Below are positions 6,872 through 15,396 of a DNA stretch of 64,000 nucleotides, in pieces. The notes under the pieces are model-generated. The model was not told the DNA's origin, did no database searches, and saw only the letters and a program-made list of their open reading frames with translations. The DNA comes from Candidatus Woesearchaeota archaeon. Its GTDB lineage: Archaea > Nanobdellota > Nanobdellia > Woesearchaeales > GW2011-AR4. The stretch lies in assembly GCA_016185945.1 (NCBI GenBank), contig JACPMR010000012.1, forward strand, positions 1-64,000, given 5' to 3'. Both the position numbers and the translations under genes were made by a program. Position 1 is the stretch's first letter, and each line of letters opens with the position of its first letter.

Positions 6872-8680
6872 ATGAGCTTGCTTGAAGAAACTCTTCAAAT
6901 CCCTAGGGGGTTTGATGTACCTAGGGTATACAACAGTAGTACAAGGAATGGAAAAACCGGTAATACGCTATTACTAGATAACTTTCTTGGTTGGGGGGCT
7001 AATTTGTTTTTTCTTACAAATGGTGGAGGTGCCGTTCATGTACATGAGCATGTGCGCCCATTCACAAGCCTTGCTGATTTAGTTACAGGCTATCCTATCG
7101 GATATGTTGTTAATGAAACTACAGCAGCGTATGCTGCACTAGGCTACTCGCTTGCATCTGGTAGAATAGGCATTTGTAGTTTTACTACTGGAGGTGCTGC
7201 GGATTTAGTTGGACCTGCAATTATAGACGCAAAAATGCATAATATCCCCGTAATTTTTTTAGGTGCACTTAGTGCCTCGACAGCAGGAAATAATGCACCT
7301 CTGCAAGATACAACAATAAATGGTTTTAATACAGTTGAAGCAATGAAGGCAAGACTTGGTGATGGTTGTCAAGTAATCGATAAAGCAAGCGCTATAGAAA
7401 GTGTATTATACCATGCAAGAGAAAGACTTGCAGATTCAAAGCCCGTAGTCGTTCTATATCACTCTGACATTTTATCTCAAAGGGTTCCGTGGTTTCAGGT
7501 TCCTTGGGAAGATAAACCTCAACAAGTTGATGAACTGACTTTAGAAAATTTAATATCCAATTTTCCCCACCAAACCAATGGAAGACGAGTAGTAATATTT
7601 GTGGGTGAAGAAGCTGCAAGATACAAAGGTATCCAAGAACTGACTACAACTCTTGCCCGAATGTTAAAAGCTCCAACAATTTATACACCTACCGGGGTTT
7701 CAGCTGTCTCACAAGAAAATGAGTTCTCAGCAGGACATGTAATGTTAGGGCATAATGATTATTCTTTCAAATTATGGAGAAGCCTGAAGCCTGAAGAAAC
7801 AGTAATAGTTGTAGGACCTGAACCACATGAATATTCAACAAATCAAGAAAAATTAGGAGCAAATGCTGTTGTTATTACTAATTATAAAGATCCGTACGGT
7901 TCAGTTAATGGCAGCTTTCGACATAGAGTAGCAGGCAACTACACTCATATTAGAGGACCTATTGATGTTGTGTTGAGAAATATGATTCAAAGGTTAAGTG
8001 GTATGCACTTAGTAAGGCCAAATGTTGAAATTCCCAGAGATTTGAATGAGTCGCAGTATCAAGCACCTCCCGAAGAATTTACAAATATGCAAGTGTTCTA
8101 TAGAAGCCTTGCTCGACATATACCGAAGCCCGCGATTTATATTGGTGATGTATGCAGAGGTTATAAAGACCCTCAAAATAGTTTGCAACGCCCAGTTGAA
8201 GGATTAAAATTTTTGTATGTACACCAAGGTTCATTGATGGGACAAGGAGCAGGACAGGCACTTGGAGTAAAGTTGGCACTTCCCAACCATTATGTATGTT
8301 TAGTCACAGGTGATGGTTGCTTTGAATATTCTGGAGCAGCATTAGGTCGTATGGCAAATCAAAATTTACTTTTCATTGTTTTACATGATGGTACTCACGG
8401 ACTTGTTAGTTGGGGCTTAAGTAAGATTAAACCTTATTTGCCCAACTCTAGAAAATTAACAGATGTGCCATCAAATGATTATGTTATGATGGCCAAAGCC
8501 CAAGGTTGGGAAGCTTACGATTTACGTCCCGATCTTAGCAATATGGGAGAACTAATGAGAAGATTTGCCTCATTAAAAGGAAGATCTATGCTAATGCGTG
8601 TGCCAGTATTTCCTGATGATGATTTAGGCCAGAATCCGAGGTTATATGGATTAGGAAGACAAGGTCAAGCTAATCTATGA
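6872..8680 (+). CDS. Divergent thiamine-diphosphate-dependent enzyme (acetolactate synthase/pyruvate decarboxylase superfamily)
   Basis: A 602-aa protein with the three-domain ThDP layout. The N-terminal PYR domain keeps the catalytic Glu in NETTAAYAALGYSLASGR and a FTTGGAADLVGPAIIDA loop. A central region and a C-terminal PP domain (QGSLMGQGAGQALGVKLA, then VTGDGCFEYSGAAL) follow. The usual second metal-binding Asn-Asn of the GDG-x-NN motif is replaced by LHDG, so Asp would have to serve as ligand. This suggests an unusual substrate or a non-standard active site. Substrate cannot be told from sequence. It is preceded by an 18-codon coupling ORF and a 100-aa unknown. Confidence 0.72.
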   Translation: MSLLEETLQIPRGFDVPRVYNSSTRNGKTGNTLLLDNFLGWGANLFFLTNGGGAVHVHEHVRPFTSLADLVTGYPIGYVVNETTAAYAALGYSLASGRIGICSFTTGGAADLVGPAIIDAKMHNIPVIFLGALSASTAGNNAPLQDTTINGFNTVEAMKARLGDGCQVIDKASAIESVLYHARERLADSKPVVVLYHSDILSQRVPWFQVPWEDKPQQVDELTLENLISNFPHQTNGRRVVIFVGEEAARYKGIQELTTTLARMLKAPTIYTPTGVSAVSQENEFSAGHVMLGHNDYSFKLWRSLKPEETVIVVGPEPHEYSTNQEKLGANAVVITNYKDPYGSVNGSFRHRVAGNYTHIRGPIDVVLRNMIQRLSGMHLVRPNVEIPRDLNESQYQAPPEEFTNMQVFYRSLARHIPKPAIYIGDVCRGYKDPQNSLQRPVEGLKFLYVHQGSLMGQGAGQALGVKLALPNHYVCLVTGDGCFEYSGAALGRMANQNLLFIVLHDGTHGLVSWGLSKIKPYLPNSRKLTDVPSNDYVMMAKAQGWEAYDLRPDLSNMGELMRRFASLKGRSMLMRVPVFPDDDLGQNPRLYGLGRQGQANL

Positions 8681-8700
8681 ATTTTAAACACTAAAATTTT

Positions 8701-8717
8701 CCGAAATCTTTATATAC
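8701..8717 (+). promoter_or_regulatory. BRE/TATA promoter
   Basis: CCGAAATCTTTATATAC is a strong archaeal promoter. The expected start site would leave a leader of about 40-45 bases before the ATG at 8782, which does have a Shine-Dalgarno sequence (AGAGGTTG). Confidence 0.6.
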
Positions 8718-8781
8718 ATTCATTTTCTTTTCTGCTTTAGTGGTGTTGGTTTTACAATTATAAAAAAAGAGGTTGATTGCA

Positions 8782-9423
8782 ATGGAAGAGGAATTTGCTT
8801 ATAAGGATATTTCTGAATTGAAAAAAGAATTTGAAGGAATGAAAGGAAGAAAGGAAATTTCTACGACAGAGCTTCATGATGCCGTGCAGAAGCTTGCGCA
8901 GACAATGACTGACATGCTCGAGGTTTTCGGCGCAGCGGCAGAGCAGATGCAGCTTGAGGAAAAAGAGCACGAGGCAAGCGCCAGAAAGCATGAAATGATG
9001 CTTTCAAAACTGGACAGGATAATTGACCAGAACAAAACCATTGCAGAGGGGATGGTCGAGATTGTTGAGATGGTAAAGGAAAAATTAGTTCCGGCAAAGG
9101 AAGAGACAATGTTCAAGCCAAGAGAAGAGCCGTTTTTTAAGCCAAGGCTTGAGCCACAACTGTTCAAGCCGCAGCCGGAATGGCAGCCAAGGTCTGAGCC
9201 GGCGCAGAGAACGCAGCCGATAATGCCGCCTTATCAGATGCCAACGCCGCAAATGCAACAGCCTATGATGCCGCCTCCTTTGACAACTCCGCCATCAGCT
9301 CCTGATTTTGGAATGCCCCCAATGGAGCCGACTCCTTCGCCAGATTTGGATTTTGAGGGGCTGGACTTAGGCTTGGAGGAAGAGCCGAAGAAGAAGGGAT
9401 TGTTCGGAATGTTTAAGAAATAA
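8782..9423 (+). CDS. Coiled-coil protein with proline-rich tail
   Basis: A 213-aa protein of unknown function. Residues 1-105 are charged and predicted coiled coil (EISTTELHDAVQKLAQTM, MLSKLDRIIDQNKTIAEGM). The next ~80 residues are Pro/Gln/Met-rich with three FKPR/FKPQ-type repeats and stretches such as MQQPMMPPPLTTPP. The end is acidic then basic (EEEPKKKGLFGMFKK). I chose ATG 8782 over the upstream TTG because of the SD spacing. The tail looks like an intrinsically disordered binding region. Similar architectures are seen in conserved DPANN hypotheticals, but I cannot name a family. Confidence 0.7.
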   Translation: MEEEFAYKDISELKKEFEGMKGRKEISTTELHDAVQKLAQTMTDMLEVFGAAAEQMQLEEKEHEASARKHEMMLSKLDRIIDQNKTIAEGMVEIVEMVKEKLVPAKEETMFKPREEPFFKPRLEPQLFKPQPEWQPRSEPAQRTQPIMPPYQMPTPQMQQPMMPPPLTTPPSAPDFGMPPMEPTPSPDLDFEGLDLGLEEEPKKKGLFGMFKK

Positions 9424-9520
9424 GTTTTATCCGTTGATTGAGAGAATAATATTTAATTGGAATGCCTCAATGGAAAAGGCAAGAAGCACAAGAACATTAA
9501 ATTCGTCGAATTATTAAAAA

Positions 9521-9600
9521 TTTCAATCCGCCTTCGGCAAAAGATAGTGCTCGCTCCTCACTCCCTGCCAATCGTTCGGAGCTCGCCTATACATTCAATA
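9521..9600 (+). repeat. Copy 1 of the TTTCAATCCGC...CGCCTATACATT structured repeat
   Basis: Begins TTTCAATCCGCCTTCGGC (a short GCC/GGC stem) and ends GCTCGCCTATACATTCAATA. In the middle GCTCC pairs with GGAGC. Copies with the same ends lie at 15183, 19061, 32918, 55049 and 59553. About 45 bases upstream is GGCAAGAAGCACA, also found upstream of the 59553 copy. It ends 12 bases before the next ATG. Confidence 0.75.
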
Positions 9601-9612
9601 AATCAATAAAAA

Positions 9613-10101
9613 ATGGAAACTGTACAATCACCAACCTCATTGAGGCATTTTGCAAAGCATCTTTTTCTTGTAGGCAGAGTTTATGTGGAAAGAAAAAAAG
9701 CAAGGGAGGATGTTGACAACCATCTGCAAAAAATGAGAAAATCTGTAATAAGGATGAGCCTGACTTACAGCGACATAGACAGGCTAAGGCAAAAAATCAA
9801 GAATCTTATCAATTGGGAGAGAAAATATTCAAAACTTTTCAAAGCCCCAGACAATGAGACGGAGGATTTAAAGAGGCAGATAAGGGCGCTTGAAGGGGAA
9901 TTAGCCGAAGAAAGAGAGGAGAAACATACGATAATCAGCGAGAACAATGAGAGAATTGCCCAATTTACAGAGTCATTTAACAGCGTCAAAAGCCAGATGA
10001 AGCATTTGCATCTTGACAAGCTGAGAAGGCAGCAGAGATTAAAGGCGCTGGAGAGCAAGATAAGGGAAAAGGTAGACGTGCACAGGTATTTTCATTCTTA
10101 G
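9613..10101 (+). CDS. Uncharacterised coiled-coil protein
   Basis: A 162-aa, highly charged protein, mostly predicted coiled coil from residue 45 onward (LRQKIKNLINWERKY, LKRQIRALEGELAEEREEK, LRRQQRLKALESKIREK). No membrane segment or known motif. It follows the 8782 coiled-coil gene in the same direction, but copy 1 of the structured repeat lies between them. Its function is not recognised; a structural or scaffolding role is only a guess. Confidence 0.65.
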   Translation: METVQSPTSLRHFAKHLFLVGRVYVERKKAREDVDNHLQKMRKSVIRMSLTYSDIDRLRQKIKNLINWERKYSKLFKAPDNETEDLKRQIRALEGELAEEREEKHTIISENNERIAQFTESFNSVKSQMKHLHLDKLRRQQRLKALESKIREKVDVHRYFHS

Positions 10102-10124
10102 ATTGTTCTTTTTAGGTACTTGAA

Positions 10125-11036
10125 TTATCGACCAAAATAAGTAACTACATCATTTAGTGGGGAATATAATCTTCCTTCTTGCATATCATGCGGTAATGCA
10201 CCAAATCTGAAAAAGATATCAACAATTTCTCTGGTGTTTCTATGCAGCAAAGGTTTCATCAAATCAAATACAGTATCGATTTTACGTTTCAGCTCTAATT
10301 CTAAGTCTCTTGGAATAGTGCCTCCTACTTGTTCTGCCATCCTTTTATAGATAGGTAAATAATTATGATGAAATTCTCTCTTTAACATATCCCAAAATTC
10401 GTGCCAAAAAGAACCAAATATATTTCCTGAAAGCCTATTCACTTCTTTGGTTTTTACATAGATTGAAATAGCCTCTCTTAGTAACATAAGCTCAAGTTCA
10501 TAAGCCTCACGCAGAGCCATTGGACCAGTAAAAAATTCAAGCTGATGTGATTTGGCATATTGGAATTGAGTTGAACTAGTTAATTCCTCATAATGTATAA
10601 ATGTTCTTCCTAAGCCTTTTCCATCTACAAATACAACTCCAGTATCTGAAAAAGGTCGTATTGTAAAAAAAGCTCTTGATACATAAAATCCTCTTGTTTC
10701 AGTTGGGCGATGAAGCACCTTTCTGACTATTGGCTTAAAATTTGGAAAGATGAATCCAACAGCATAAGGATAAAATCCAGTTGCAATAGCATAAGGTAAT
10801 AATACGTTATCTTCAGTCATAAAGATAGCACCATTAAAATCCTCTTCTTTAAAAGCCTCACTAAAAGTAATGCCTTGAAGCTCGTTTAGACTATCTACTA
10901 AATCTTCTAATCTTCCAGCAGAAATTTGATGTTTGGCATAGAGAAAAGAATCAACTATGTGTGGAATCTCTCTTACTTTAAATACAGCATGCTCCATGCT
11001 TGTTTCTAAATCCCGTTTACTACGATTGAGTAACAT
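10125..11036 (-). CDS. Uncharacterised 303-aa protein
   Basis: No family recognised. It is a soluble-looking, mixed alpha/beta protein rich in Phe and aromatic residues (VVFVDGKGLGRTFIHYEELT, NIFGSFWHEFWDMLKREFHHNY). No signal peptide or transmembrane helix. Codon choice looks different from the ribosomal and translation genes nearby, with AGA-type arginine and AT-ending codons favoured. It shares this style with the unknown genes at 11441, 20932, 30322, 31726 and 38336, which may be acquired or fast-evolving. Confidence 0.6.
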   Translation of the reverse strand: MLLNRSKRDLETSMEHAVFKVREIPHIVDSFLYAKHQISAGRLEDLVDSLNELQGITFSEAFKEEDFNGAIFMTEDNVLLPYAIATGFYPYAVGFIFPNFKPIVRKVLHRPTETRGFYVSRAFFTIRPFSDTGVVFVDGKGLGRTFIHYEELTSSTQFQYAKSHQLEFFTGPMALREAYELELMLLREAISIYVKTKEVNRLSGNIFGSFWHEFWDMLKREFHHNYLPIYKRMAEQVGGTIPRDLELELKRKIDTVFDLMKPLLHRNTREIVDIFFRFGALPHDMQEGRLYSPLNDVVTYFGR

Positions 11037-11085
11037 GATATATTGAGAAAAAGGTTAGTTTAATTAATTTATCGCTTATCAATTC

Positions 11086-11268
11086 TTACAAATCCCTCGC
11101 CATAATCGTGTTTCTTTGGTTCTGCTTTGCCCTTTTGCATGCCTTTTCAACAATTTTTTTGACTTCCTCTTCCAAAGCTTTGTAAAACTCGTCAGAAACG
11201 CTTAACGGCTTTCCGTCAAGCTTTGCATGCTCCTTTACTTGGGATTTAACTATAACTGATTTTGTCAT
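11086..11268 (-). CDS. Small histone-fold (CBF/NF-Y-like) protein
   Basis: A 60-aa protein with a histone-fold pattern: VSDEFYKALEEEVKKIVEKACKRAKQNQRNTIMARDL. The conserved R-(T)-x-x-x-x-RDL end is typical of archaeal histones and NF-Y-type proteins. The N-terminal part (VKSQVKEHAK) replaces the usual first helix. It likely binds DNA as a dimer. A frameshifted zinc-ribbon gene ends 13 bases upstream on the same strand, so the two were probably co-transcribed. Confidence 0.75.
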   Translation of the reverse strand: MTKSVIVKSQVKEHAKLDGKPLSVSDEFYKALEEEVKKIVEKACKRAKQNQRNTIMARDL

Positions 11269-11281
11269 TGTGAGTTTTTGT

Positions 11282-11433
11282 TTATTTTTTGTTGATTATT
11301 GGAAAAAATATACTTCTATACTCGCATTTATTACACTTGTGCGCATTAAATTCAGACTGCTCACCAAAATCTGCCGTGAAAAATCCGGGCTCACATCCTT
11401 GCTTTTGCATTTAGGGCAGATTTTTTGTTTCAT
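11282..11433 (-). pseudogene. Small zinc-ribbon protein, frameshifted
   Basis: Too short and broken for the ORF track. In gene orientation the first frame reads MKQKICPKCKSKDVSPDFS, giving the first CPKC knuckle. A second frame then reads ADFGEQSEFNAHKCNKCEYR and SIFFPIINKK to a stop, giving the second CNKC knuckle. The two halves are clearly one ~50-aa two-knuckle zinc ribbon separated by a single indel near TTTTCACGGCAG. It lies 13 bases upstream of the small histone gene. Sequencing error and true decay are both possible. Confidence 0.65.
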
Positions 11434-11440
11434 CTATTAT

Positions 11441-13111
11441 TTATTGTTGTGGGCTTATTGCCATGTCAAAGTCTATTACTCTAACTATAGGTTTGTTGTT
11501 TACCATTAGCACAACAAAATTGCCATGGTGTGGATGTCCATGAATTATGCCATTTCTTTCTAATTCTTTAATTATTTTTATTTCTTGTGAATGTACTTCG
11601 TTTTCTAATGTAGGATATTTTTCAATGAATTCGAGTATCCCTTCTCCAGCATATTTAGTAACTACAGAAACTAACTCATTTCCTTCAGAGTCTTTACTTT
11701 TTCTTTTGTATACTCTTATTATTTCTTCACAAGGAATTCCTACTTTTACTGCTTTTTCCCATGCTTCAAAAGCTTGTTTACGAATAATTCGAATTATATA
11801 GCCTGTTAGCCTTCCCCCTAAAGGAACTAAAACACTGCCGGTTTTTTTGAATGGGAGTCTTACTATCTTTTTATCTAATGGTCTAAGGCTTCCAAGTCCT
11901 TCACTAATAATCTTCTTAGTATAAACACTATCACCGAGTAATTCGAAATAAGCCCTTGCAATATCTAACAAAATGTAAATTTCTTGAAAGGACGAAATTC
12001 TACAGGTTGCCAAACCTTTAAGGAAAGACTCACCAAAACTTATGGGTCTATATTGACTCAACTGCAATAATAATGGTCTAAATTGTCTTAAATCTTCTAA
12101 GGTATTTATTATATTTTTGGATGCAAATAAATCAAATTTAACAAATGGTTCCATGAGTTCTTTTTCTATATCACTAATAATGTCTACCAATTCCTTACCG
12201 ATTTTAACAACACCGTATCTTTCAATAATTTTTTCTAAATTGAGTAAACCTTCAATCACATTTAAGAAAAAATTATTGAAGTACAAACCATAAACATTCT
12301 TAGGTATTTTATACCATGCATAATTAAGTATTTCCATTAAATCTAAAAAGTCATATTTGCTAACTAAATGTTCTCGTTCTCGTTCTTGAGGAAAGAACCC
12401 AGCGCTTATAAGTGTATAATCTGTGCGGTTTAATGCCGACACTATCTTTGTTAATCCATTATACAGACCTTCTCTTTCAATTATAATTCTGCCTAAGTAT
12501 CTACATAAAAAAAGATCAAAAACATAAAATACAATTTCTGGTTTGTTAGATTTGACTATTCTAAGAATGTTATCTAATCCATAATCAAGCAGTATTTTCT
12601 CACACCAACTCAACATCCTAAATAACGTGTGCACTCTATTTGGTTCTATTATATTGATTAGTGTGCGGGTAGCTTCCCAATTCGAAATAAGGTAATCTCC
12701 TAAACTATGATGTTCTCGAAAATTAAAGTCAAGTTGTTCTAATAAGCTTTTTCTTTCATCATAAAGTTTTGCTTTCTCACATTCAAGGTCCAAAATAATC
12801 CTCCTTATATCAAAGTCAATTAATCTTATCCATTCAGATTTTGATTTGACTCTATTTATATGAGTGATTAAAATTCTTATATCAGAAATTTCTTTGGAGT
12901 ATCTGTACTTATCGGTTCTGTAGTAATTATGTAATCTCTTTAAAATAAAAGCAACTCTCTTAACTTTATCTTTTAACTCACGAAAATCGTGCTTTACCTC
13001 ATCAGTCCAAATATAGGCAATATCTCTTTTAATACGCTTAACAACATCACTCCAATAAAATTTAATTTTATTTTCTATTTCGGACAATCTTGATAAGTCA
13101 TCTTCTACCAT
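11441..13111 (-). CDS. Large uncharacterised protein with a kinase-like C-terminal motif
   Basis: A 556-aa protein, mostly helical and unrecognised. The last ~50 residues contain GIIHGHPHHGNFVVLMVNNK followed by VRVIDFDMA. This resembles the catalytic loop (HGDxHxGN) and metal-binding DFG-type motif (IDFD) of atypical kinases such as RIO/ABC1/LPS kinases. The catalytic Asp of the first motif appears to be His (HGHPHHGN), which may mean an inactive or unusual enzyme. No Gly-rich loop or clear VAIK-type Lys was found. The kinase link is inference from these short motifs. Confidence 0.6.
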   Translation of the reverse strand: MVEDDLSRLSEIENKIKFYWSDVVKRIKRDIAYIWTDEVKHDFRELKDKVKRVAFILKRLHNYYRTDKYRYSKEISDIRILITHINRVKSKSEWIRLIDFDIRRIILDLECEKAKLYDERKSLLEQLDFNFREHHSLGDYLISNWEATRTLINIIEPNRVHTLFRMLSWCEKILLDYGLDNILRIVKSNKPEIVFYVFDLFLCRYLGRIIIEREGLYNGLTKIVSALNRTDYTLISAGFFPQEREREHLVSKYDFLDLMEILNYAWYKIPKNVYGLYFNNFFLNVIEGLLNLEKIIERYGVVKIGKELVDIISDIEKELMEPFVKFDLFASKNIINTLEDLRQFRPLLLQLSQYRPISFGESFLKGLATCRISSFQEIYILLDIARAYFELLGDSVYTKKIISEGLGSLRPLDKKIVRLPFKKTGSVLVPLGGRLTGYIIRIIRKQAFEAWEKAVKVGIPCEEIIRVYKRKSKDSEGNELVSVVTKYAGEGILEFIEKYPTLENEVHSQEIKIIKELERNGIIHGHPHHGNFVVLMVNNKPIVRVIDFDMAISPQQ

Positions 13112-13143
13112 GTTAATAATCTATTTTACTCCACATGCCGTTT

Positions 13144-14832
13144 TCAATCATGCGTATACCAAAACCTTAACTTATCACTTTTCTTTTCATCCAATCTGCA
13201 AAACCCGAATCTGGTAAATTGGACTACCTCATTAACTTTCAAGCCTCTAACCATCGGCTCTGCAAGCCCTTTCTTTATTTCTTTGTTCGGCATCAAAACC
13301 TCAACCTTGACCAAATCCTTCTGCACAGGCAGCCAATGGATTATCTTGTCGCCCTGCTTTTTGTATTTTTCATATTCAAGCGAATCAAAAATAAACTTGT
13401 TTTTTATCTTTTTAAAATTTAAACAATCCATTAATCTGTATAACTTACCGTCTTTAAAGTCCTTGAAATCCTTCTCTGCAACATAAAACTTGTCCTTTGT
13501 CTTGAATTTTCTAGAACCCCTTTCCTTATGCTCGGGATGCAATTTCAATTCGCAAGTTTGCTCAGGCGCATTTTCTATCCTTATTTCTTTCGGGCTTTCA
13601 ACAAAGAAATAGCGGTTGCATTTTGCATCAAGCAGTCTCCTGTTATGCGCAATTAAGTCATCCCATGTCAAAACAGATTCTGTTTTTGTCAAGCCAGTTG
13701 AAAGCACAAAATTCTTTATTGCTTCCGGCAAAAATCCCCTTCTTCTCAATGCAACCAATGTTGTAAGTGAAGGGTCATCCCAGCCGATAAGCTGTTTTTT
13801 TTGCACTTTTTCCCTTATAATCCTGCCAGAGCTTTCTACTCCCTCAAGATTGAATCTTGCGAACTCATAGATTTTAGTTTCCTTGAAGCCCGCCATTGTC
13901 TGGATTAATCTCTGCAATTCATTTCTCAGCTCAAATTCCTTGCTTCTTAACCTATGGGTTACACCTTCAATGCCGTCCATTATGGAAGTTTCAAAATCAT
14001 AGGTTGGCCATACCCTGTATTTTTTCTTCTGCCTTGGATGAGGCTCATCTATTACCCTAAATATGACAGGATCTCTCAGAGCAGTGTTTGGGCTCTGCAT
14101 GTGCCCTTTTAGTCTTAAAACATACTTGCCAACTCTTGACTTGAACATTTCATGCCATTTCTCAAGATTTTTTTCAGGCAAAGCGTACCTGCATTGGCAC
14201 TCTGTTCCATTCTTCCTGTTTTCCTTGATTGCTTCCTGCTTGCAGGAGCACACATATGCATGATTGTCTTTTATTATCTTTTCAGCATAGTTGTAGAACT
14301 CCTGCATGAAGCCAGAGGCATAATCAACTTTGTCTGGTTTTATGCCTAGCCAACCATAATCGTCTATATGGATTTTGTAGAATTCGTCTTGCGCAAGCTC
14401 GGGATTTGTATCTTCAAACCTCAAGTAGAAAGTGCCATTATGCCTTTTTGCAAGCTCGTAATTGACGATTATGGCTTTTGCATGCCCTATATGGGGGTAT
14501 TTGCTCGGCTCTGGAGGAAAAGCTGTTACTACCTTTTGCCCTTCCCTTATGGCTATGAATGCAAAGATGTCCTTTTCTTCTCTTTCTTCCTTCTTTTCAA
14601 GAAGCTCTGGAGCCAATTCCTGCAGCTTTTGCCCCTGCTTTTCAAGTGAAAGCTTGTTGATATCCTTTATGACACTTATTATTTCCTTGCTTATTTCCCT
14701 TGCTTTTTCCCTTAAATCAGGGTTTTCAGCAAGAACCTTGCCTATGACAGCTCCTGGATTGGCTTTGCCCTTATACTTTATGGCGTTCTGCAAAGCGTAC
14801 TTTTTTATTGTTGCTTTCAGGGAATCTTGCAT
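13144..14832 (-). CDS. gltX: Glutamyl-tRNA synthetase, archaeal type
   Basis: Class I aminoacyl-tRNA synthetase charging tRNA-Glu, and possibly tRNA-Gln in archaea that use the transamidation route. An archaeal N-terminal helical domain of ~95 residues precedes the catalytic core with PEPSKYPHIGHAKA (HIGH box), FYLRFEDTNPE, YDFETSIMDGIEGVTH and the KMSKS-equivalent VESSGRIIREK. A beta-barrel anticodon-binding domain forms the C-terminus. I set the start at 14832 (562 aa). The track's extra 87 residues overlap the divergent histone promoter and look non-coding. TTATTTAAATAAC upstream is the TATA box. Confidence 0.93.
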   Translation of the reverse strand: MQDSLKATIKKYALQNAIKYKGKANPGAVIGKVLAENPDLREKAREISKEIISVIKDINKLSLEKQGQKLQELAPELLEKKEEREEKDIFAFIAIREGQKVVTAFPPEPSKYPHIGHAKAIIVNYELAKRHNGTFYLRFEDTNPELAQDEFYKIHIDDYGWLGIKPDKVDYASGFMQEFYNYAEKIIKDNHAYVCSCKQEAIKENRKNGTECQCRYALPEKNLEKWHEMFKSRVGKYVLRLKGHMQSPNTALRDPVIFRVIDEPHPRQKKKYRVWPTYDFETSIMDGIEGVTHRLRSKEFELRNELQRLIQTMAGFKETKIYEFARFNLEGVESSGRIIREKVQKKQLIGWDDPSLTTLVALRRRGFLPEAIKNFVLSTGLTKTESVLTWDDLIAHNRRLLDAKCNRYFFVESPKEIRIENAPEQTCELKLHPEHKERGSRKFKTKDKFYVAEKDFKDFKDGKLYRLMDCLNFKKIKNKFIFDSLEYEKYKKQGDKIIHWLPVQKDLVKVEVLMPNKEIKKGLAEPMVRGLKVNEVVQFTRFGFCRLDEKKSDKLRFWYTHD

Positions 14833-14941
14833 AAAATCCAAAAATAGAAAGTTATTTAAATAACTTATGCTACGGCAAAAGTGCACAAGGACTAAAGGGG
14901 TTGTTTTTGATTTTCTCCCTTTTGATTTTATCGGGGGAATT

Positions 14942-15154
14942 ATGGGACGGAAAACTTCTACAATACCAAAAGCATCTGTTGCAAGAATCTTAATTAAAGC
15001 AGGCGCAAAAAGGGTTTCTGAAGGCGGGGTTGCTGCATTTACCGAAGTCCTTACAGACATCGCAGTCAAGATTTCTTCAAAAGCATCGGACATTGCAAAG
15101 CACGCTGGAAGGAAGACAGTGCATGAAGGGGATGTCAGGCTTGCTTCTAAGTAA
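14942..15154 (+). CDS. Archaeal histone
   Basis: A 70-aa HMf-like histone: TSTIPKASVARILIKAGAKRVSE, then three-helix histone fold ending KTVHEGDVRLASK. It forms dimers and longer filaments that wrap DNA. Start 14942 is chosen because the family begins here and GGGGGAATT gives a Shine-Dalgarno-like site. The track's 25 extra N-terminal residues have no homology. It is divergent from gltX with about 110 bases between. Copy 2 of the structured repeat follows 28 bases after the stop. Confidence 0.95.
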   Translation: MGRKTSTIPKASVARILIKAGAKRVSEGGVAAFTEVLTDIAVKISSKASDIAKHAGRKTVHEGDVRLASK

Positions 15155-15182
15155 AATTTGTAATTATTTCTTTAATTAAAAT

Positions 15183-15262
15183 TTTCAATCCGTCGCTTCG
15201 CGACAATATTTACTGCTCGGCAAAACTTTCCCCGCCAATCAGTTTTGCCTCGCCTATACATT
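15183..15262 (+). repeat. Copy 2 of the structured repeat
   Basis: Starts TTTCAATCCGTCGCTTCGCG and ends TCGCCTATACATTGTAAC. The middle stem GGCAAAACT pairs perfectly with AGTTTTGCC around a loop holding CCCCGCCAATC, a loop also seen in copy 1 as CCCTGCCAATC. The stem sequence is different from copy 1 but pairs equally well, which is covariation. Confidence 0.75.
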
Positions 15263-15396
15263 GTAACATCAAAAGCTGGTCTCCTTTATCACGAATTCTT
15301 ATAAAGGACGCTCTCGTATTGATTGAATTTTTTATATAATTTTAATATGATTTTTAAGAAAATCTTTTAAACAATACATTTTTCTAGTCAACTAAT

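Noticed and set aside
14867-14941. 25-residue extension of the histone
   Set aside because: No histone has it, and the region is the divergent promoter.
14833-15093. 87-residue N-terminal extension of GluRS in the track
   Set aside because: It overlaps the divergent histone gene and the gltX TATA box; the family begins at MQDSLKATIKKYAL.
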